Source: Clostridium sp. (GTDB lineage: Bacteria > Bacillota > Clostridia > Lachnospirales > Lachnospiraceae). Taken from it: a stretch of DNA of 49,213 bases. The translations under genes and the position numbers were made by a program. The stretch spans positions 1 to 49,213 of the forward strand of contig JAMPFU010000021.1 of assembly GCA_023664385.1 (NCBI GenBank), given 5' to 3'. This document shows, piece after piece, positions 26,472-34,597 of this stretch (position 1 is its first letter; each line of letters starts with the position of its first letter). A model generated the notes under the pieces. It ran no database searches, was not told the origin of the DNA, and was given only the letters and a program-made list of their open reading frames with translations.

Positions 26472-27569
26472 TTAAACATTTTTATCAAAATGTTCATTTA
26501 CTTTCATTTGTCTCCATATCTTGTTGAATACGTCAACAAGGTCCGGATCGTAGTAAACTCCACTATTTTCATTTATAATATTTATTTTTTCTTCAACAGA
26601 ATCCACTGTTATGCCTGTTCCCCTGGAAGCGGGATTGTCAAAGTCATCAAGCAGTGCGACGATTCTTGCCTCTAAAGGAATGCTTGCACCCTTTAAGCTA
26701 GGATAACCTGTTCCATTCCAATTGGCGTAGTGATAATTTACTATCTCAATCGCCATTGTAAGATAATAGCCGTCAATCTGATCGGCACATATCTCCTCAA
26801 GTATCTCAGAGCTTTTCTCAAGACAGCTTTTTATGTATTCCTCATCCCACTGTCCCGGCTGATTCTTCGCCGTTTCTGTCTGATTTTCCAAAATAAAGCT
26901 GCCTATATCATGAAGCATCGCTGCTTTTTCAATCGTCTCAATAAATTTGTCCGTAATCTCATGCTCAAATTTAGGAAGGAGCTGTAAGCCCTGTGCCATT
27001 ACCCTGCTGTTATAGCCAACATTTGCCATATGTGCGCCAAGCTTTTCATCACGCTTTCCCATGAGCTTTACAAGGGACATTAAAACATTTTCCTGTGCCT
27101 GCTCTAGCTGTTTTTTCTGCTCGTCAACAAGCTTATGCATCATGCGGTTATAATCGCCCATCTGCTGTTTTAGCTGATAGTTGGTAACATGGTTTTTGAC
27201 ACGCATAATAACCTCAATACTGTCAAAGGGCTTCGGTATAAAATCAACCGCTCCCGTTGAGAATGCCTGTTCCTTTTCGCTTGTCGTGTCAAGCACTGTT
27301 ATAAATACAAAGGGAATATCCCTTGTCTTCGGATTATTTTTAAGCATCCGGCAAAACTCCATGCCGTCTATCTCCGGCATAGAAAGATCCGACAAAACAA
27401 GTGACGGTTTATTTACCTTAATTAGCTCCAAGGCATCATGGACATTTGTGGCACAAATTGTATCATAGCCTCCACTTTGAAGAATGTTATCCAAAATAGC
27501 CACATTCATGTCAATATCGTCGACTATAAGTATTTTAGGTGTCTCATCGTCAATGTGTTTTCTTTCCAT
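26472..27569 (-). CDS. Response regulator with HD-GYP-like output domain
   Basis: About 365 residues from the ATG at 27569, which has AAGGAG 7 nt upstream and follows the kinase stop by one base; codons further upstream overlap the kinase. REC domain with phospho-acceptor D61 (VLSDLSMPEIDG) and Lys in FIPKPFD. A coiled linker leads to an HD-GYP-like domain with MLHDIGSFIL and WNGTGYPSLKGASIPLEARIVALLDDFD. The Lys of HDxGK is replaced (HDIGS), and the HHE motif is YHYAN. So the fold is kept but c-di-GMP hydrolysis is doubtful. Probably partner of the adjacent kinase. Confidence 0.85.
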   Translation of the reverse strand: MERKHIDDETPKILIVDDIDMNVAILDNILQSGGYDTICATNVHDALELIKVNKPSLVLSDLSMPEIDGMEFCRMLKNNPKTRDIPFVFITVLDTTSEKEQAFSTGAVDFIPKPFDSIEVIMRVKNHVTNYQLKQQMGDYNRMMHKLVDEQKKQLEQAQENVLMSLVKLMGKRDEKLGAHMANVGYNSRVMAQGLQLLPKFEHEITDKFIETIEKAAMLHDIGSFILENQTETAKNQPGQWDEEYIKSCLEKSSEILEEICADQIDGYYLTMAIEIVNYHYANWNGTGYPSLKGASIPLEARIVALLDDFDNPASRGTGITVDSVEEKINIINENSGVYYDPDLVDVFNKIWRQMKVNEHFDKNV

Positions 27570-27570
27570 A

Positions 27571-28992
27571 TCAAGACTCCTTTTCATCAAGCCCTGTGAT
27601 GAGAGCGTTTTTCAAATTGTCATATGCTGCCATGCTTCTATCATAATTTGCTTTTCTGATTGCCATTTCCATGCGGAGTACATGTTTCTTTATGTCCTCT
27701 CCTGCGCCCTCCACAAGTGCCTTAACCGTAGATGCAAGAACCTCCGCCTTTTCCCATGCGCCAAGCTCAATGGAAAGCACAAGCTTATCCATACGCTTTT
27801 TAAGCTCCTGCCTGTTTTCAGGCTCTCCAAACTGCATGAGACCTTCTGTATATAAATCTTCTTCATTTACATAATTATTCCAATCAGCATACGTCTGTCT
27901 CTGATTGTCCTCAGGGTTTTCGGTTGTTTTCAGCTTAATTGAAAAGGAAAATGTACTGCCCTTTCCCTTTTCGCTTTCCAAATAAATATTTCCATTCATA
28001 AGCTCAATCAACTGCTTTGTAATCACAAGACCGAGCCCTATGCCTCCAAACCGCCTTGTAATGGATGCGTCCACCTGACTAAAGTTTTGGAACAGCTTAT
28101 CCTGCTCCTTAGGCGAAATTCCGATACCGGTATCTTTCACCATAAAAAAAAGCTCAACCTCATCATTTACCTGCATTGTCTTGTTTATTGCAAGGCTGAC
28201 ATATCCAACCGTCGTAAACTTTACTGCATTAGATAAAAGATTGTTCAGTATCTGTCCGATTCTGAGCTCGTCGCCAATCATAAACCTAGGAATCTGCTCA
28301 TCGATACTGACATTCAGTCTAAGCTCCTTACGGTTTATCTCCATGCTGTGCGTGGCTATTACCTTTTCCATCAGCTCATAAAAATCAAATTCTGTTTCAT
28401 CTATCGTAAATTTACCTGTTTCAATCTTTGCATAATCCAAAACGTCATTGATAAGGGAAAGCATATTTTCACAGCAATGCAATATAACATCCAGCATCTT
28501 TTTTTGCTGCGGGTCTTCTATCTCCTCACGAAGCGCTAACGCCTGCCCCTTGATGCCATTGACAGGAGTTCTAAGCTCATGTGTGACATTGGCAGTAAAC
28601 TGATTTCTGCCTCTGTTGCTTTCTTCCTCGTCTTCCTTCAGCTTTCTCACTCTTTTGTTTATGCTGGCAGTAATATCCTCCGCCATAATTATGTATGTAT
28701 CAGGTATATCGGTCGTAATAACACGTACATTAACAGAGAAACAAGAGTTGTTTTTCCGATACATGGCAAGCTCCTTATTTCCCTTTTCAATACCATCTAA
28801 AAATGTGTCACAGGCTGCAAAATCCTGTCTGAAGATTCGAGGCATACCGCATGCTAAAAGCTCGTCATTGCCATATTCAAGCTTATCCTCTGCCGTTCGG
28901 TTTCCATACAGAATTTTACCATCTTTATCGAAAACAAGAATAAGCTCAATTGCTTCATTTGCAATTTGTGAATTTAACCATCCAAGCTCCAT
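27571..28992 (-). CDS. PAS-domain histidine kinase
   Basis: 473 residues, soluble. PAS domain (1-110; FDKDGKILYGNRTAE), HisKA with H138 (THELRTPVNG), HATPase with N box NNLLSNAVKF, G1 VKDTGIGIS and G2 GGIGLGL. The last about 75 residues are helical and Hpt-like in appearance but lack the phospho-His motif. No receiver domain of its own. First gene of the eight-gene chemosensory operon, with GGAGG 9 nt before the ATG. It likely senses a cytoplasmic cue and feeds the REC-HD protein. Confidence 0.9.
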   Translation of the reverse strand: MELGWLNSQIANEAIELILVFDKDGKILYGNRTAEDKLEYGNDELLACGMPRIFRQDFAACDTFLDGIEKGNKELAMYRKNNSCFSVNVRVITTDIPDTYIIMAEDITASINKRVRKLKEDEEESNRGRNQFTANVTHELRTPVNGIKGQALALREEIEDPQQKKMLDVILHCCENMLSLINDVLDYAKIETGKFTIDETEFDFYELMEKVIATHSMEINRKELRLNVSIDEQIPRFMIGDELRIGQILNNLLSNAVKFTTVGYVSLAINKTMQVNDEVELFFMVKDTGIGISPKEQDKLFQNFSQVDASITRRFGGIGLGLVITKQLIELMNGNIYLESEKGKGSTFSFSIKLKTTENPEDNQRQTYADWNNYVNEEDLYTEGLMQFGEPENRQELKKRMDKLVLSIELGAWEKAEVLASTVKALVEGAGEDIKKHVLRMEMAIRKANYDRSMAAYDNLKNALITGLDEKES

Positions 28993-29041
28993 ATCGCAAT
29001 GCCTCCATGCATGTACCTTAAAGTGTTATTTCCACCCCTAA

Positions 29042-29070
29042 ATAATACAATTTTTTATTTTATTTGTCAA
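29042..29070 (-). promoter_or_regulatory. Promoter of the chemosensory operon
   Basis: TTGACA (29065-29070 complement) and TATTAT (29042-29047 complement) with a 17-bp spacer, about 50 bp upstream of the first gene. This consensus-like sigma-A promoter implies vegetative expression and not the sigma-D promoter usual for motility genes. Confidence 0.75.
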
Positions 29071-29109
29071 CGGCACATTGCTTTAAAAAGGGGGTTCAAC
29101 AAAAAAATT

Positions 29110-29436
29110 CTATTCATCAAAATGTGCCCTTACACCGCTTCCTGCAACTAATAGAAACGCACATATCACGTCAATGATGCCTTCTGCCAAATAAAACCAC
29201 TGATGTCCTGTAATATTTCCCACAACATGTATGAGAAAAATAACAACGAGATATGCCGCCGTAATGAAATTGAAGTACTTAACTCCCACAATGAGCGTAA
29301 AAGCAAGCACGACACTGACAGCAAGCGTAATTACATTTCCAAGTCCAAAGCCCATAACAAGATTAATGATACTCTTTACTACCATGTAGCCGCCTATGAC
29401 GATACATGTATTTTTTCCTGAATTTGTGTTTTCCAT
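29110..29436 (-). CDS. Small four-helix membrane protein, unknown
   Basis: About 108 residues from the ATG at 29436 (GGAGG 5 nt upstream). Four hydrophobic segments (about 12-30, 35-55, 58-78, 83-103) and short polar ends. Family not recognised. It lies between the 30-bp inverted repeat and the chemosensory promoter, probably as a single-gene unit. Confidence 0.55.
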   Translation of the reverse strand: MENTNSGKNTCIVIGGYMVVKSIINLVMGFGLGNVITLAVSVVLAFTLIVGVKYFNFITAAYLVVIFLIHVVGNITGHQWFYLAEGIIDVICAFLLVAGSGVRAHFDE

Positions 29437-29548
29437 ATGTACCTCCATGTGTTGAACAGACTGCAAATTTATTTATATATTATATTCACTGTTGCATAGA
29501 ATATCAAGATGGAGATTAAAAAAAATCACACGAAAAACAACTACAAAC

Positions 29549-29642
29549 GGCTCACTAGTGGATAGTATATACTTCTATGCTATGCAAAAAACGTATTTTT
29601 ACACACCTATATATAGAAGTATATACTATCCACTAGTGAGCC
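29549..29642. repeat. 30-bp perfect inverted repeat with 34-bp spacer
   Basis: The left arm (29549-29578) begins GGCTCACTAGTGGATAG and the right arm (29613-29642) is its exact reverse complement. Each arm also contains internal palindromes (CACTAGTG and GTATATAC). The 34-bp spacer is AT-rich. There is no T-run beyond either arm, so it is not a normal terminator. It could be a miniature mobile element, an invertible site or a protein-binding site. Confidence 0.85.
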
Positions 29643-29664
29643 ATGTGATGTAGTACGACAATTT

Positions 29665-32061
29665 TTATTCGTTTGCCTTCAGGCTTGTTACCATGTCTAT
29701 CGTTTTTACTTTTCTTGCAAGCATCATATTTACAATATAGGTAACGATAAATGTACCCACAGCTCCCACTATGTATGTAACAGGGTTTATATGCACCAGC
29801 ATATCAAAGTTGTCACCGATTGCCATTTTATATATAAGTACCGTCATCATATAGCCAAACGGCATTCCAAGTATAATTGCGGCAATTCCAATCCATATGT
29901 TCTGCATGACATATATTTTCTTTATCTTTTTCGCCCGAAAGCCCAGCACCTTCATTGTTGCAAACTGATACTGTTTTTCAGAGAAGGAGAGTATACCGAG
30001 ATTGTATATGATTACCACGGCAAGTATCACAGATACTATAATTAATAATACAACCATTTTATTCACCATACCAATCATGGACAGCGTTCCCGTTTTTAAC
30101 TCCGCCTTATTTTGAATGATAGATACGCCAGGTATACTTTTTACACCGCTAAGGTCGGCATTTGTGTAAACGGCATCAGGGTTGTAGTCGATGCCAAGCT
30201 CCTTTGCATATGCTCTTGTCATACCAAAGCTTTGTCCCTGGGGCTCCTTGTAGGTACCGGCAATTTCCGTCTTATATTCCTTGTCCTCGCCATAAACGGT
30301 CCATGTAACGGTATCGCCCTTTTTAAGTCCAAGATTATCTGCCAGCTTTTCGGAAACATATATGCCGCCATCGGATATCGTTATGTGTTGTGCCTTATGT
30401 CCCGTATACCGTACAAGATCATCGGAATCGTTTATAACAAGCCGCTGCGTGCTTTTTTCTCCGTCAGAGGAGGTATATTCGATTGCAAGGGTCATGCTTG
30501 TAGCATCCCCATATTTATCGTATATGCTCTCTAAATCCTCGTCCGATATTCCCGATTCCAGTGAAAGCTTATAGCCAAATTGATATAGCTTTTCAAATTG
30601 CCAGTCTATAAAGAAGTTCATTGTGTCCCGCATGCCAAACGCACACACAATCAGCATGGTGCAGCCGACAATTCCAGCAATTCCCGTAGCCGTTCTTCCC
30701 TTGTTTCTCTTGATGTCCCTAAGATTCCATCTGACATCGACCGGGAATTTTTTTGTGATTCCTCTCGACGGCTTCACCTCGCCAGTCTTCACCTTAGGAA
30801 CCTCAAGCCGAAGTGCCTCGCTGGCAGGCTCACTCAAAACCTTGCGGCAGGTAAGATAGGTCACAAACGTAATCAGTGCCACAACCCCGCAGGCAACAAT
30901 ATACACAATTGGAAGTGTTTTTACCCTCATATCAGGCATTTCAAACATCTCAGCCTCCATGCTTATAAAGAAATTGCCAATTGAAATTCTGCCTAAAACA
31001 ATGCCCAAAGCTGCTGCAATAAAGCTTATGAAAAAGCCATAGCTTATGTAATGCCACTGAATCTTTCTTCTTTTGATTCCCAGTGCCTTCAGCGTTCCTA
31101 TCTGTGTCCGCTGTTTTTTTACAAAGCGGTGCATTGTCGTAACGACAGAAAGAATTGCAATAAACAAAAACAACAGCGTGAACACGCTTGAGTAGGTTTT
31201 TCCCTCGTCCACTTCACTTTTATACTGTGCTACGGATATGTTTGCATCTCTGTCTGTCACTGCTGTGGCTGCCTTTATTTTATTTTGGATATCCGACTTG
31301 ACAGCCTCTAAGTCTGCATCATCCTCCACATCAACATAGACGTTTGTAAATATATAATGCTCCGCCGGGTCAAACTCAGGCAGAGCCATGTCAAACACCT
31401 CGTCTGTGACGTCAGTTACCGGTATATCCAGTTCTCTGGCAATTTCTTTCTTCGCCTCATCAATCATGAATTGCTGTGGAAACATATCCATTGACATATA
31501 TGCAAAGCCATAGTCCTCATGGGTAGGAAATATTGCTGATTCATCCTTGATACTGTATACATGGTCGGGCGTATTGACAAGTCCCAATATTTTTCCTGTG
31601 ATTTCATAGTCATTATATGTAAGCGTAATTTCATCGCCAACCTTAACCCCTATATTTTCCGCAAGATAGCTGTCAAACCAAAAGCCCTTTTTGTCAGGGG
31701 CAAAGCTCTCGCCGTCCACCACATGCATAACTGATATTTCGTTTGTTTCTATAAAGTTCGCTTCGATGTCAACATTGTCAAAACCATTTAAGCTCGTATT
31801 GACTACAAGTGCCCGCTCTGCATTTTTCACGCCGTCAAGCTCACGGATTTCCTTCATGGCATCATCGTCGAAGTTTTCTCCCATAAGCCACAGGTCCTGA
31901 AGGTTATTTTTTTCATAATATCGGTTTGCACTGTCCTCCATACCGTCCATATAGGCATGGATTCCTGAAAAAGCAAGGACGCCGAGAAACGCCATAAGAA
32001 AAATGGTAATAAATGAGGACAGATTATTTTTTATATCCCGCATTGCCTTACGCTTTAGCAT
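29665..32061 (-). CDS. FtsX/MacB-type ABC permease (large, two FtsX domains)
   Basis: About 798 residues. N-terminal membrane helix (about 18-38), extracytoplasmic domain, FtsX block of three helices (about 280-400, with QRTQIGTLKALGIKRRKI), another helix near 455-480, a second outer domain and a final FtsX block (about 670-795, with YQFATMKVLGFRAKKI). The start at 32061 overlaps the ATPase stop (TAATG) with GGAG 5 nt upstream. Together with the ATPase it forms a MacB/BceAB-like mechanotransmission or export complex. No accessory gene reveals its substrate. Confidence 0.88.
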   Translation of the reverse strand: MLKRKAMRDIKNNLSSFITIFLMAFLGVLAFSGIHAYMDGMEDSANRYYEKNNLQDLWLMGENFDDDAMKEIRELDGVKNAERALVVNTSLNGFDNVDIEANFIETNEISVMHVVDGESFAPDKKGFWFDSYLAENIGVKVGDEITLTYNDYEITGKILGLVNTPDHVYSIKDESAIFPTHEDYGFAYMSMDMFPQQFMIDEAKKEIARELDIPVTDVTDEVFDMALPEFDPAEHYIFTNVYVDVEDDADLEAVKSDIQNKIKAATAVTDRDANISVAQYKSEVDEGKTYSSVFTLLFLFIAILSVVTTMHRFVKKQRTQIGTLKALGIKRRKIQWHYISYGFFISFIAAALGIVLGRISIGNFFISMEAEMFEMPDMRVKTLPIVYIVACGVVALITFVTYLTCRKVLSEPASEALRLEVPKVKTGEVKPSRGITKKFPVDVRWNLRDIKRNKGRTATGIAGIVGCTMLIVCAFGMRDTMNFFIDWQFEKLYQFGYKLSLESGISDEDLESIYDKYGDATSMTLAIEYTSSDGEKSTQRLVINDSDDLVRYTGHKAQHITISDGGIYVSEKLADNLGLKKGDTVTWTVYGEDKEYKTEIAGTYKEPQGQSFGMTRAYAKELGIDYNPDAVYTNADLSGVKSIPGVSIIQNKAELKTGTLSMIGMVNKMVVLLIIVSVILAVVIIYNLGILSFSEKQYQFATMKVLGFRAKKIKKIYVMQNIWIGIAAIILGMPFGYMMTVLIYKMAIGDNFDMLVHINPVTYIVGAVGTFIVTYIVNMMLARKVKTIDMVTSLKANE

Positions 32062-32765
32062 TACCACTCCACCTCCTCAATACGCTTAGGGGTTTCATTT
32101 TGGACAACGGATTTGATTTTGCCGTTTTTCACCCGTATTACTGTGTCGGCAATATCGGCAAAAAGGCTGTTATGGGTTACAATAATAACCGTGTTCCCTT
32201 CATTTTTGCACTGCTCCATAAGAAGCTTTAATACATCCACACCCGTTGCTGAGTCAAGGGCTCCCGTAGGCTCATCACAAAGAAGCACCTTTGGATTTTT
32301 TGCAACTGCCCTTGCAATGGAAACTCTTTGCTGCTCGCCGCCTGAAAGCTGGTTCGGAAATTTATTTTCGTGCTCGGAAAGTCCGACCTTTTCGAGTGCT
32401 ATATGGGAATCTATGGGATTTTCCACGATATCCTTTACAAGCTCCACATTTTCCAAAACCGTAAGCGTCGGGAGAATGTTATAAAACTGGAATATAAATC
32501 CAACGGAGCCTGCACGGTAATCGCTTAATTTATCCTCCGAATATCCTGATATATCCTCACCATCCACAATGACCTGTCCTGCTGTAGGAATATCCATTCC
32601 TCCGATAAGGTTAAGCAGTGTGGATTTACCTGCACCCGAAGGACCTAAAATTACCACAAACTTTCCCTTCTCAATTTCAAGGTCTACACCATCTAATGCG
32701 TTAAATTCTTTTTCGCCTGTACGGTATGTTTTTTTGACATTTTTTAATTCTACGATTTTACTCAT
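32061..32765 (-). CDS. ABC ATPase partner of the FtsX permease
   Basis: 234 residues. Walker A LGPSGAGKSTLLN, Q-loop FIFQFYNILPTL, signature [14 protein letters not shown], Walker [13 protein letters not shown], switch His in VTHNSLFADI. This is the LolD/MacB class. Translationally coupled to the permease. A 16-bp-arm palindrome and an attenuator-like unit lie upstream. Confidence 0.93.
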   Translation of the reverse strand: MSKIVELKNVKKTYRTGEKEFNALDGVDLEIEKGKFVVILGPSGAGKSTLLNLIGGMDIPTAGQVIVDGEDISGYSEDKLSDYRAGSVGFIFQFYNILPTLTVLENVELVKDIVENPIDSHIALEKVGLSEHENKFPNQLSGGEQQRVSIARAVAKNPKVLLCDEPTGALDSATGVDVLKLLMEQCKNEGNTVIIVTHNSLFADIADTVIRVKNGKIKSVVQNETPKRIEEVEW

Positions 32766-32796
32766 TGCAAATTCTCCTTTATCTGTTTTTTTATTT

Positions 32797-32833
32797 TAGT
32801 CAATTGCGAAACTTTATGTTTTGCAATTGACTA
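32797..32833. promoter_or_regulatory. Palindromic operator-like sequence before the ABC pair
   Basis: TAGTCAATTGC (32797-32807) is exactly repeated in inverse at 32823-32833, and the inner bases extend the pairing with one G-T mismatch (GAAAC / GTTTT). It lies about 35 bp upstream of the ATPase start. It could be a repressor operator or an RNA hairpin in the leader. No regulator gene is adjacent. Confidence 0.5.
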
Positions 32834-32879
32834 TTTCGTTATCTTTTAACTTTGCGTTAGTTTTAGCTAACTTAATATT

Positions 32880-32940
32880 AAAAAAAAATAATGCGTCTGC
32901 ACATTATGAAAGGACTGCCAACCAAGAGTAGTTGATAGCC
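32880..32940 (-). ncRNA. Candidate small RNA or attenuator upstream of the ABC pair
   Basis: After the promoter at 32946-32974, the RNA of about 60 nt forms hairpin 1 (32912-32923 with 32930-32941, 12 positions with some wobble) and then an intrinsic terminator (8-bp stem 32888-32895 / 32900-32907, loop TCTG, and nine Ts at 32880-32888). The ABC genes start 115 bp further on, so it is either an independent small RNA or a conditional terminator of that operon. Confidence 0.5.
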
Positions 32941-32945
32941 CTTTT

Positions 32946-32974
32946 AGTATATCAAACTTGCGGTTAGTTGTCAA
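32946..32974 (-). promoter_or_regulatory. Strong sigma-A promoter, minus strand
   Basis: TTGACA (32969-32974 complement) and TATACT (32946-32951 complement) with exactly 17 bp between. It reads into the candidate small RNA and the ABC operon. Confidence 0.75.
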
Positions 32975-32985
32975 TAACTGTCGTG

Positions 32986-33177
32986 TCACAATTTACCATC
33001 TTTAAGGTTCTGTGGCAAAAGTCTCTTTAAAGTTTCTTCTTCATCGTAAACACCCGTACCGTACACAGGAATATCGCCCTCTGCAACGTGCTTGTAGTCC
33101 TTGCCGCTGCGAACATCAACAATCTCCCCCAACTTACGCTGTTCCCAAGCATTATATATAAAAAGTATAGCCATCAC
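32986..33177 (-). pseudogene. Chimeric remnant: HsdS target-recognition start joined to a DUF3990-like tail
   Basis: A 63-codon frame. Residues 9-42 (NAWEQRKLGEIVDVRSG..., GDIPVYGTG) match the conserved beginning of a type I restriction specificity (HsdS) half-repeat. Residues 44-60 (YDEEETLKRLLPQNLKD) instead resemble the C-terminal part of DUF3990 proteins. Neither part is functional alone. It points to at least two deletions or recombinations here. The HsdS part is confident, the DUF3990 part less so. Confidence 0.6.
33129..33148. repeat. 20-bp direct repeat, left copy
   Basis: CCAACTTACGCTGTTCCCAA, identical to 34648-34667 in the same orientation. On the minus strand it encodes the HsdS motif WEQRKL. 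The two copies bracket the ATPase/DUF4869 pair, 1,519 bp apart. Confidence 0.85.
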
Positions 33178-34136
33178 TGCAATAAAGTGTTTGGTATGAC
33201 CTCCATAATTTTCTCTAAATTTTGTCTATCCCTATACTCCTTATTTAATTTATTTTTCGAGTATTTCAAATAACTTCCATTCGTCTTTTCAACTAGCAAT
33301 GCTGTAAAAAATCTCTCCCAGCTCATATATTTTTCACTGTCAATATAATCACTTGGATTTTCTAAAATATTGGTTATTATCTTATCATTAAATATATTCG
33401 ATTTTAATATAAGCCACTCAAAGGACTCGGGTAAATATAACAATATTCCCTTTGAGTACTGCATCAATTTCATAATTTGGTCTATTTCCGAGCCAAACGC
33501 CGCCCCGTCAGCAATTACGATAATATTTTTGTCCTTATTTTGCTGTAAGCAGTCAAATATTTTTGTCTTTCCTCCTGCACTGAAAACATCCCAATCATAC
33601 CCCTTTGAAACTTCCTCAAAAAATTCATAGCCAGAATTAGAATCCTCAACCAACACAAGTGATGGTTCAAAAGACTTCCCTGTCAAATCACCGTAAATAC
33701 GATAAAATTCGTTGTATGTTTTTTTCAAAGCCCCATATTTGCCCGATGTTTTTATACCGTAAATTTCATCCACACTATAAGGAAGATTCGGAAGCTTCTC
33801 ACGAGTAACAATTACATAGTAGTTATCAGAATTCTTGACCATCTCAGAAAACTCATTTGATGATATAAAGCTATTCCCTTCATCAATAAATACTATTGTA
33901 TCATGCATTTGCTCTAATAATATTTCCCACTGTTTTCCTTCCAAGGTCATACATTTTTTGTCACAAGACAGCGACACACCACTCTGCTCCCCATTTTCAT
34001 AGTACTCACGTATCATATCAACCAAGGTGGTTTTTCCCGTTGCACTATCCCCTTTAATGACGGTTATATTTCGGCATATTTCAAACCTGTATTGAACAAA
34101 ATTGTTTGATATTGTTATTTTATGCTTTCCTCTCAC
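33174..34136 (-). CDS. P-loop ATPase paired with DUF4869
   Basis: About 320 residues from a GTG with AGGAGG 7 nt upstream. Walker A GDSATGKTT (residues 29-37) and Walker B-like TIVFIDEGNSF (80-90, D85/E86) are clear. The remainder includes a second alpha/beta part (SLVLVEDSNSGYEFFEEVSKGYDW, NIIVIADGAAFGSEID) that looks like a degenerate TOPRIM- or ATPase-like fold. I recall similar proteins in Lachnospiraceae next to DUF4869, sometimes misnamed as translation initiation factor 2. It starts 11 bp after the DUF4869 gene. Function unknown; a defence or nucleic-acid role is inferred from location. Confidence 0.75.
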   Translation of the reverse strand: MRGKHKITISNNFVQYRFEICRNITVIKGDSATGKTTLVDMIREYYENGEQSGVSLSCDKKCMTLEGKQWEILLEQMHDTIVFIDEGNSFISSNEFSEMVKNSDNYYVIVTREKLPNLPYSVDEIYGIKTSGKYGALKKTYNEFYRIYGDLTGKSFEPSLVLVEDSNSGYEFFEEVSKGYDWDVFSAGGKTKIFDCLQQNKDKNIIVIADGAAFGSEIDQIMKLMQYSKGILLYLPESFEWLILKSNIFNDKIITNILENPSDYIDSEKYMSWERFFTALLVEKTNGSYLKYSKNKLNKEYRDRQNLEKIMEVIPNTLLQ

Positions 34137-34147
34137 CAAAACGCCTC

Positions 34148-34585
34148 CTATAAACACTTTCCGGCAATCGAAATTAATTCTTCCATCGTGTGAACATCTT
34201 GATTTGTGTTAAGTACCTCCAGCGAAAAATTTTCCGATCCAAAATCCATTATATGTCTTAAATTAATTGTAACATCTTTCATTTCGCCAATTTTTAAAAG
34301 CCATTTTGCACAATTGTCACCACAATTTGACGCATTAAATATCTTATCAGATACCTTATATATCAAAATTAAAGTTTTCACTCCTCCTGAAAGTTCCTTT
34401 GGAGATATTGCTCCCAAAACAGGACTTTCAATCAAATGTGGTCCGACAACCTTTGATTTATCTACATCCTCAATCATTTTTTTAGAAAAATCATCTGTCA
34501 GCCATTCATCCAAATAACTATTTTTAAAATATACGGATGTATTATATACAACATCATCCATATCGCCAAAATATATCTTTAACAT
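34148..34585 (-). CDS. DUF4869 protein
   Basis: 145 residues. IYFGDMDDVVYNTSVYFKNSYLDEWLTDD..., SPVLGAISPKELSGGVKTLILIYK and FNASNCGDNCAKWLLKIGE match what I know of DUF4869. AGGAGG is 8 nt before the ATG and its stop (TAG) is part of the ATPase ribosome site, so the two are coupled. The Cys/Asn-rich FNASNCGDNC segment could be an active or metal site. Role unknown. Confidence 0.75.
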   Translation of the reverse strand: MLKIYFGDMDDVVYNTSVYFKNSYLDEWLTDDFSKKMIEDVDKSKVVGPHLIESPVLGAISPKELSGGVKTLILIYKVSDKIFNASNCGDNCAKWLLKIGEMKDVTINLRHIMDFGSENFSLEVLNTNQDVHTMEELISIAGKCL

Positions 34586-34597
34586 TTCACTTTCCTC

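Noticed and set aside
29549-29642. CRISPR array or ordinary terminator
   Set aside because: Only one inverted pair, no repeated spacers, and no T-run on either strand.
33174-34136. Translation initiation factor 2
   Set aside because: Such proteins are sometimes named so, but this one lacks the GTPase G-motifs (NKxD) and domain plan of IF2; only a generic P-loop is present.
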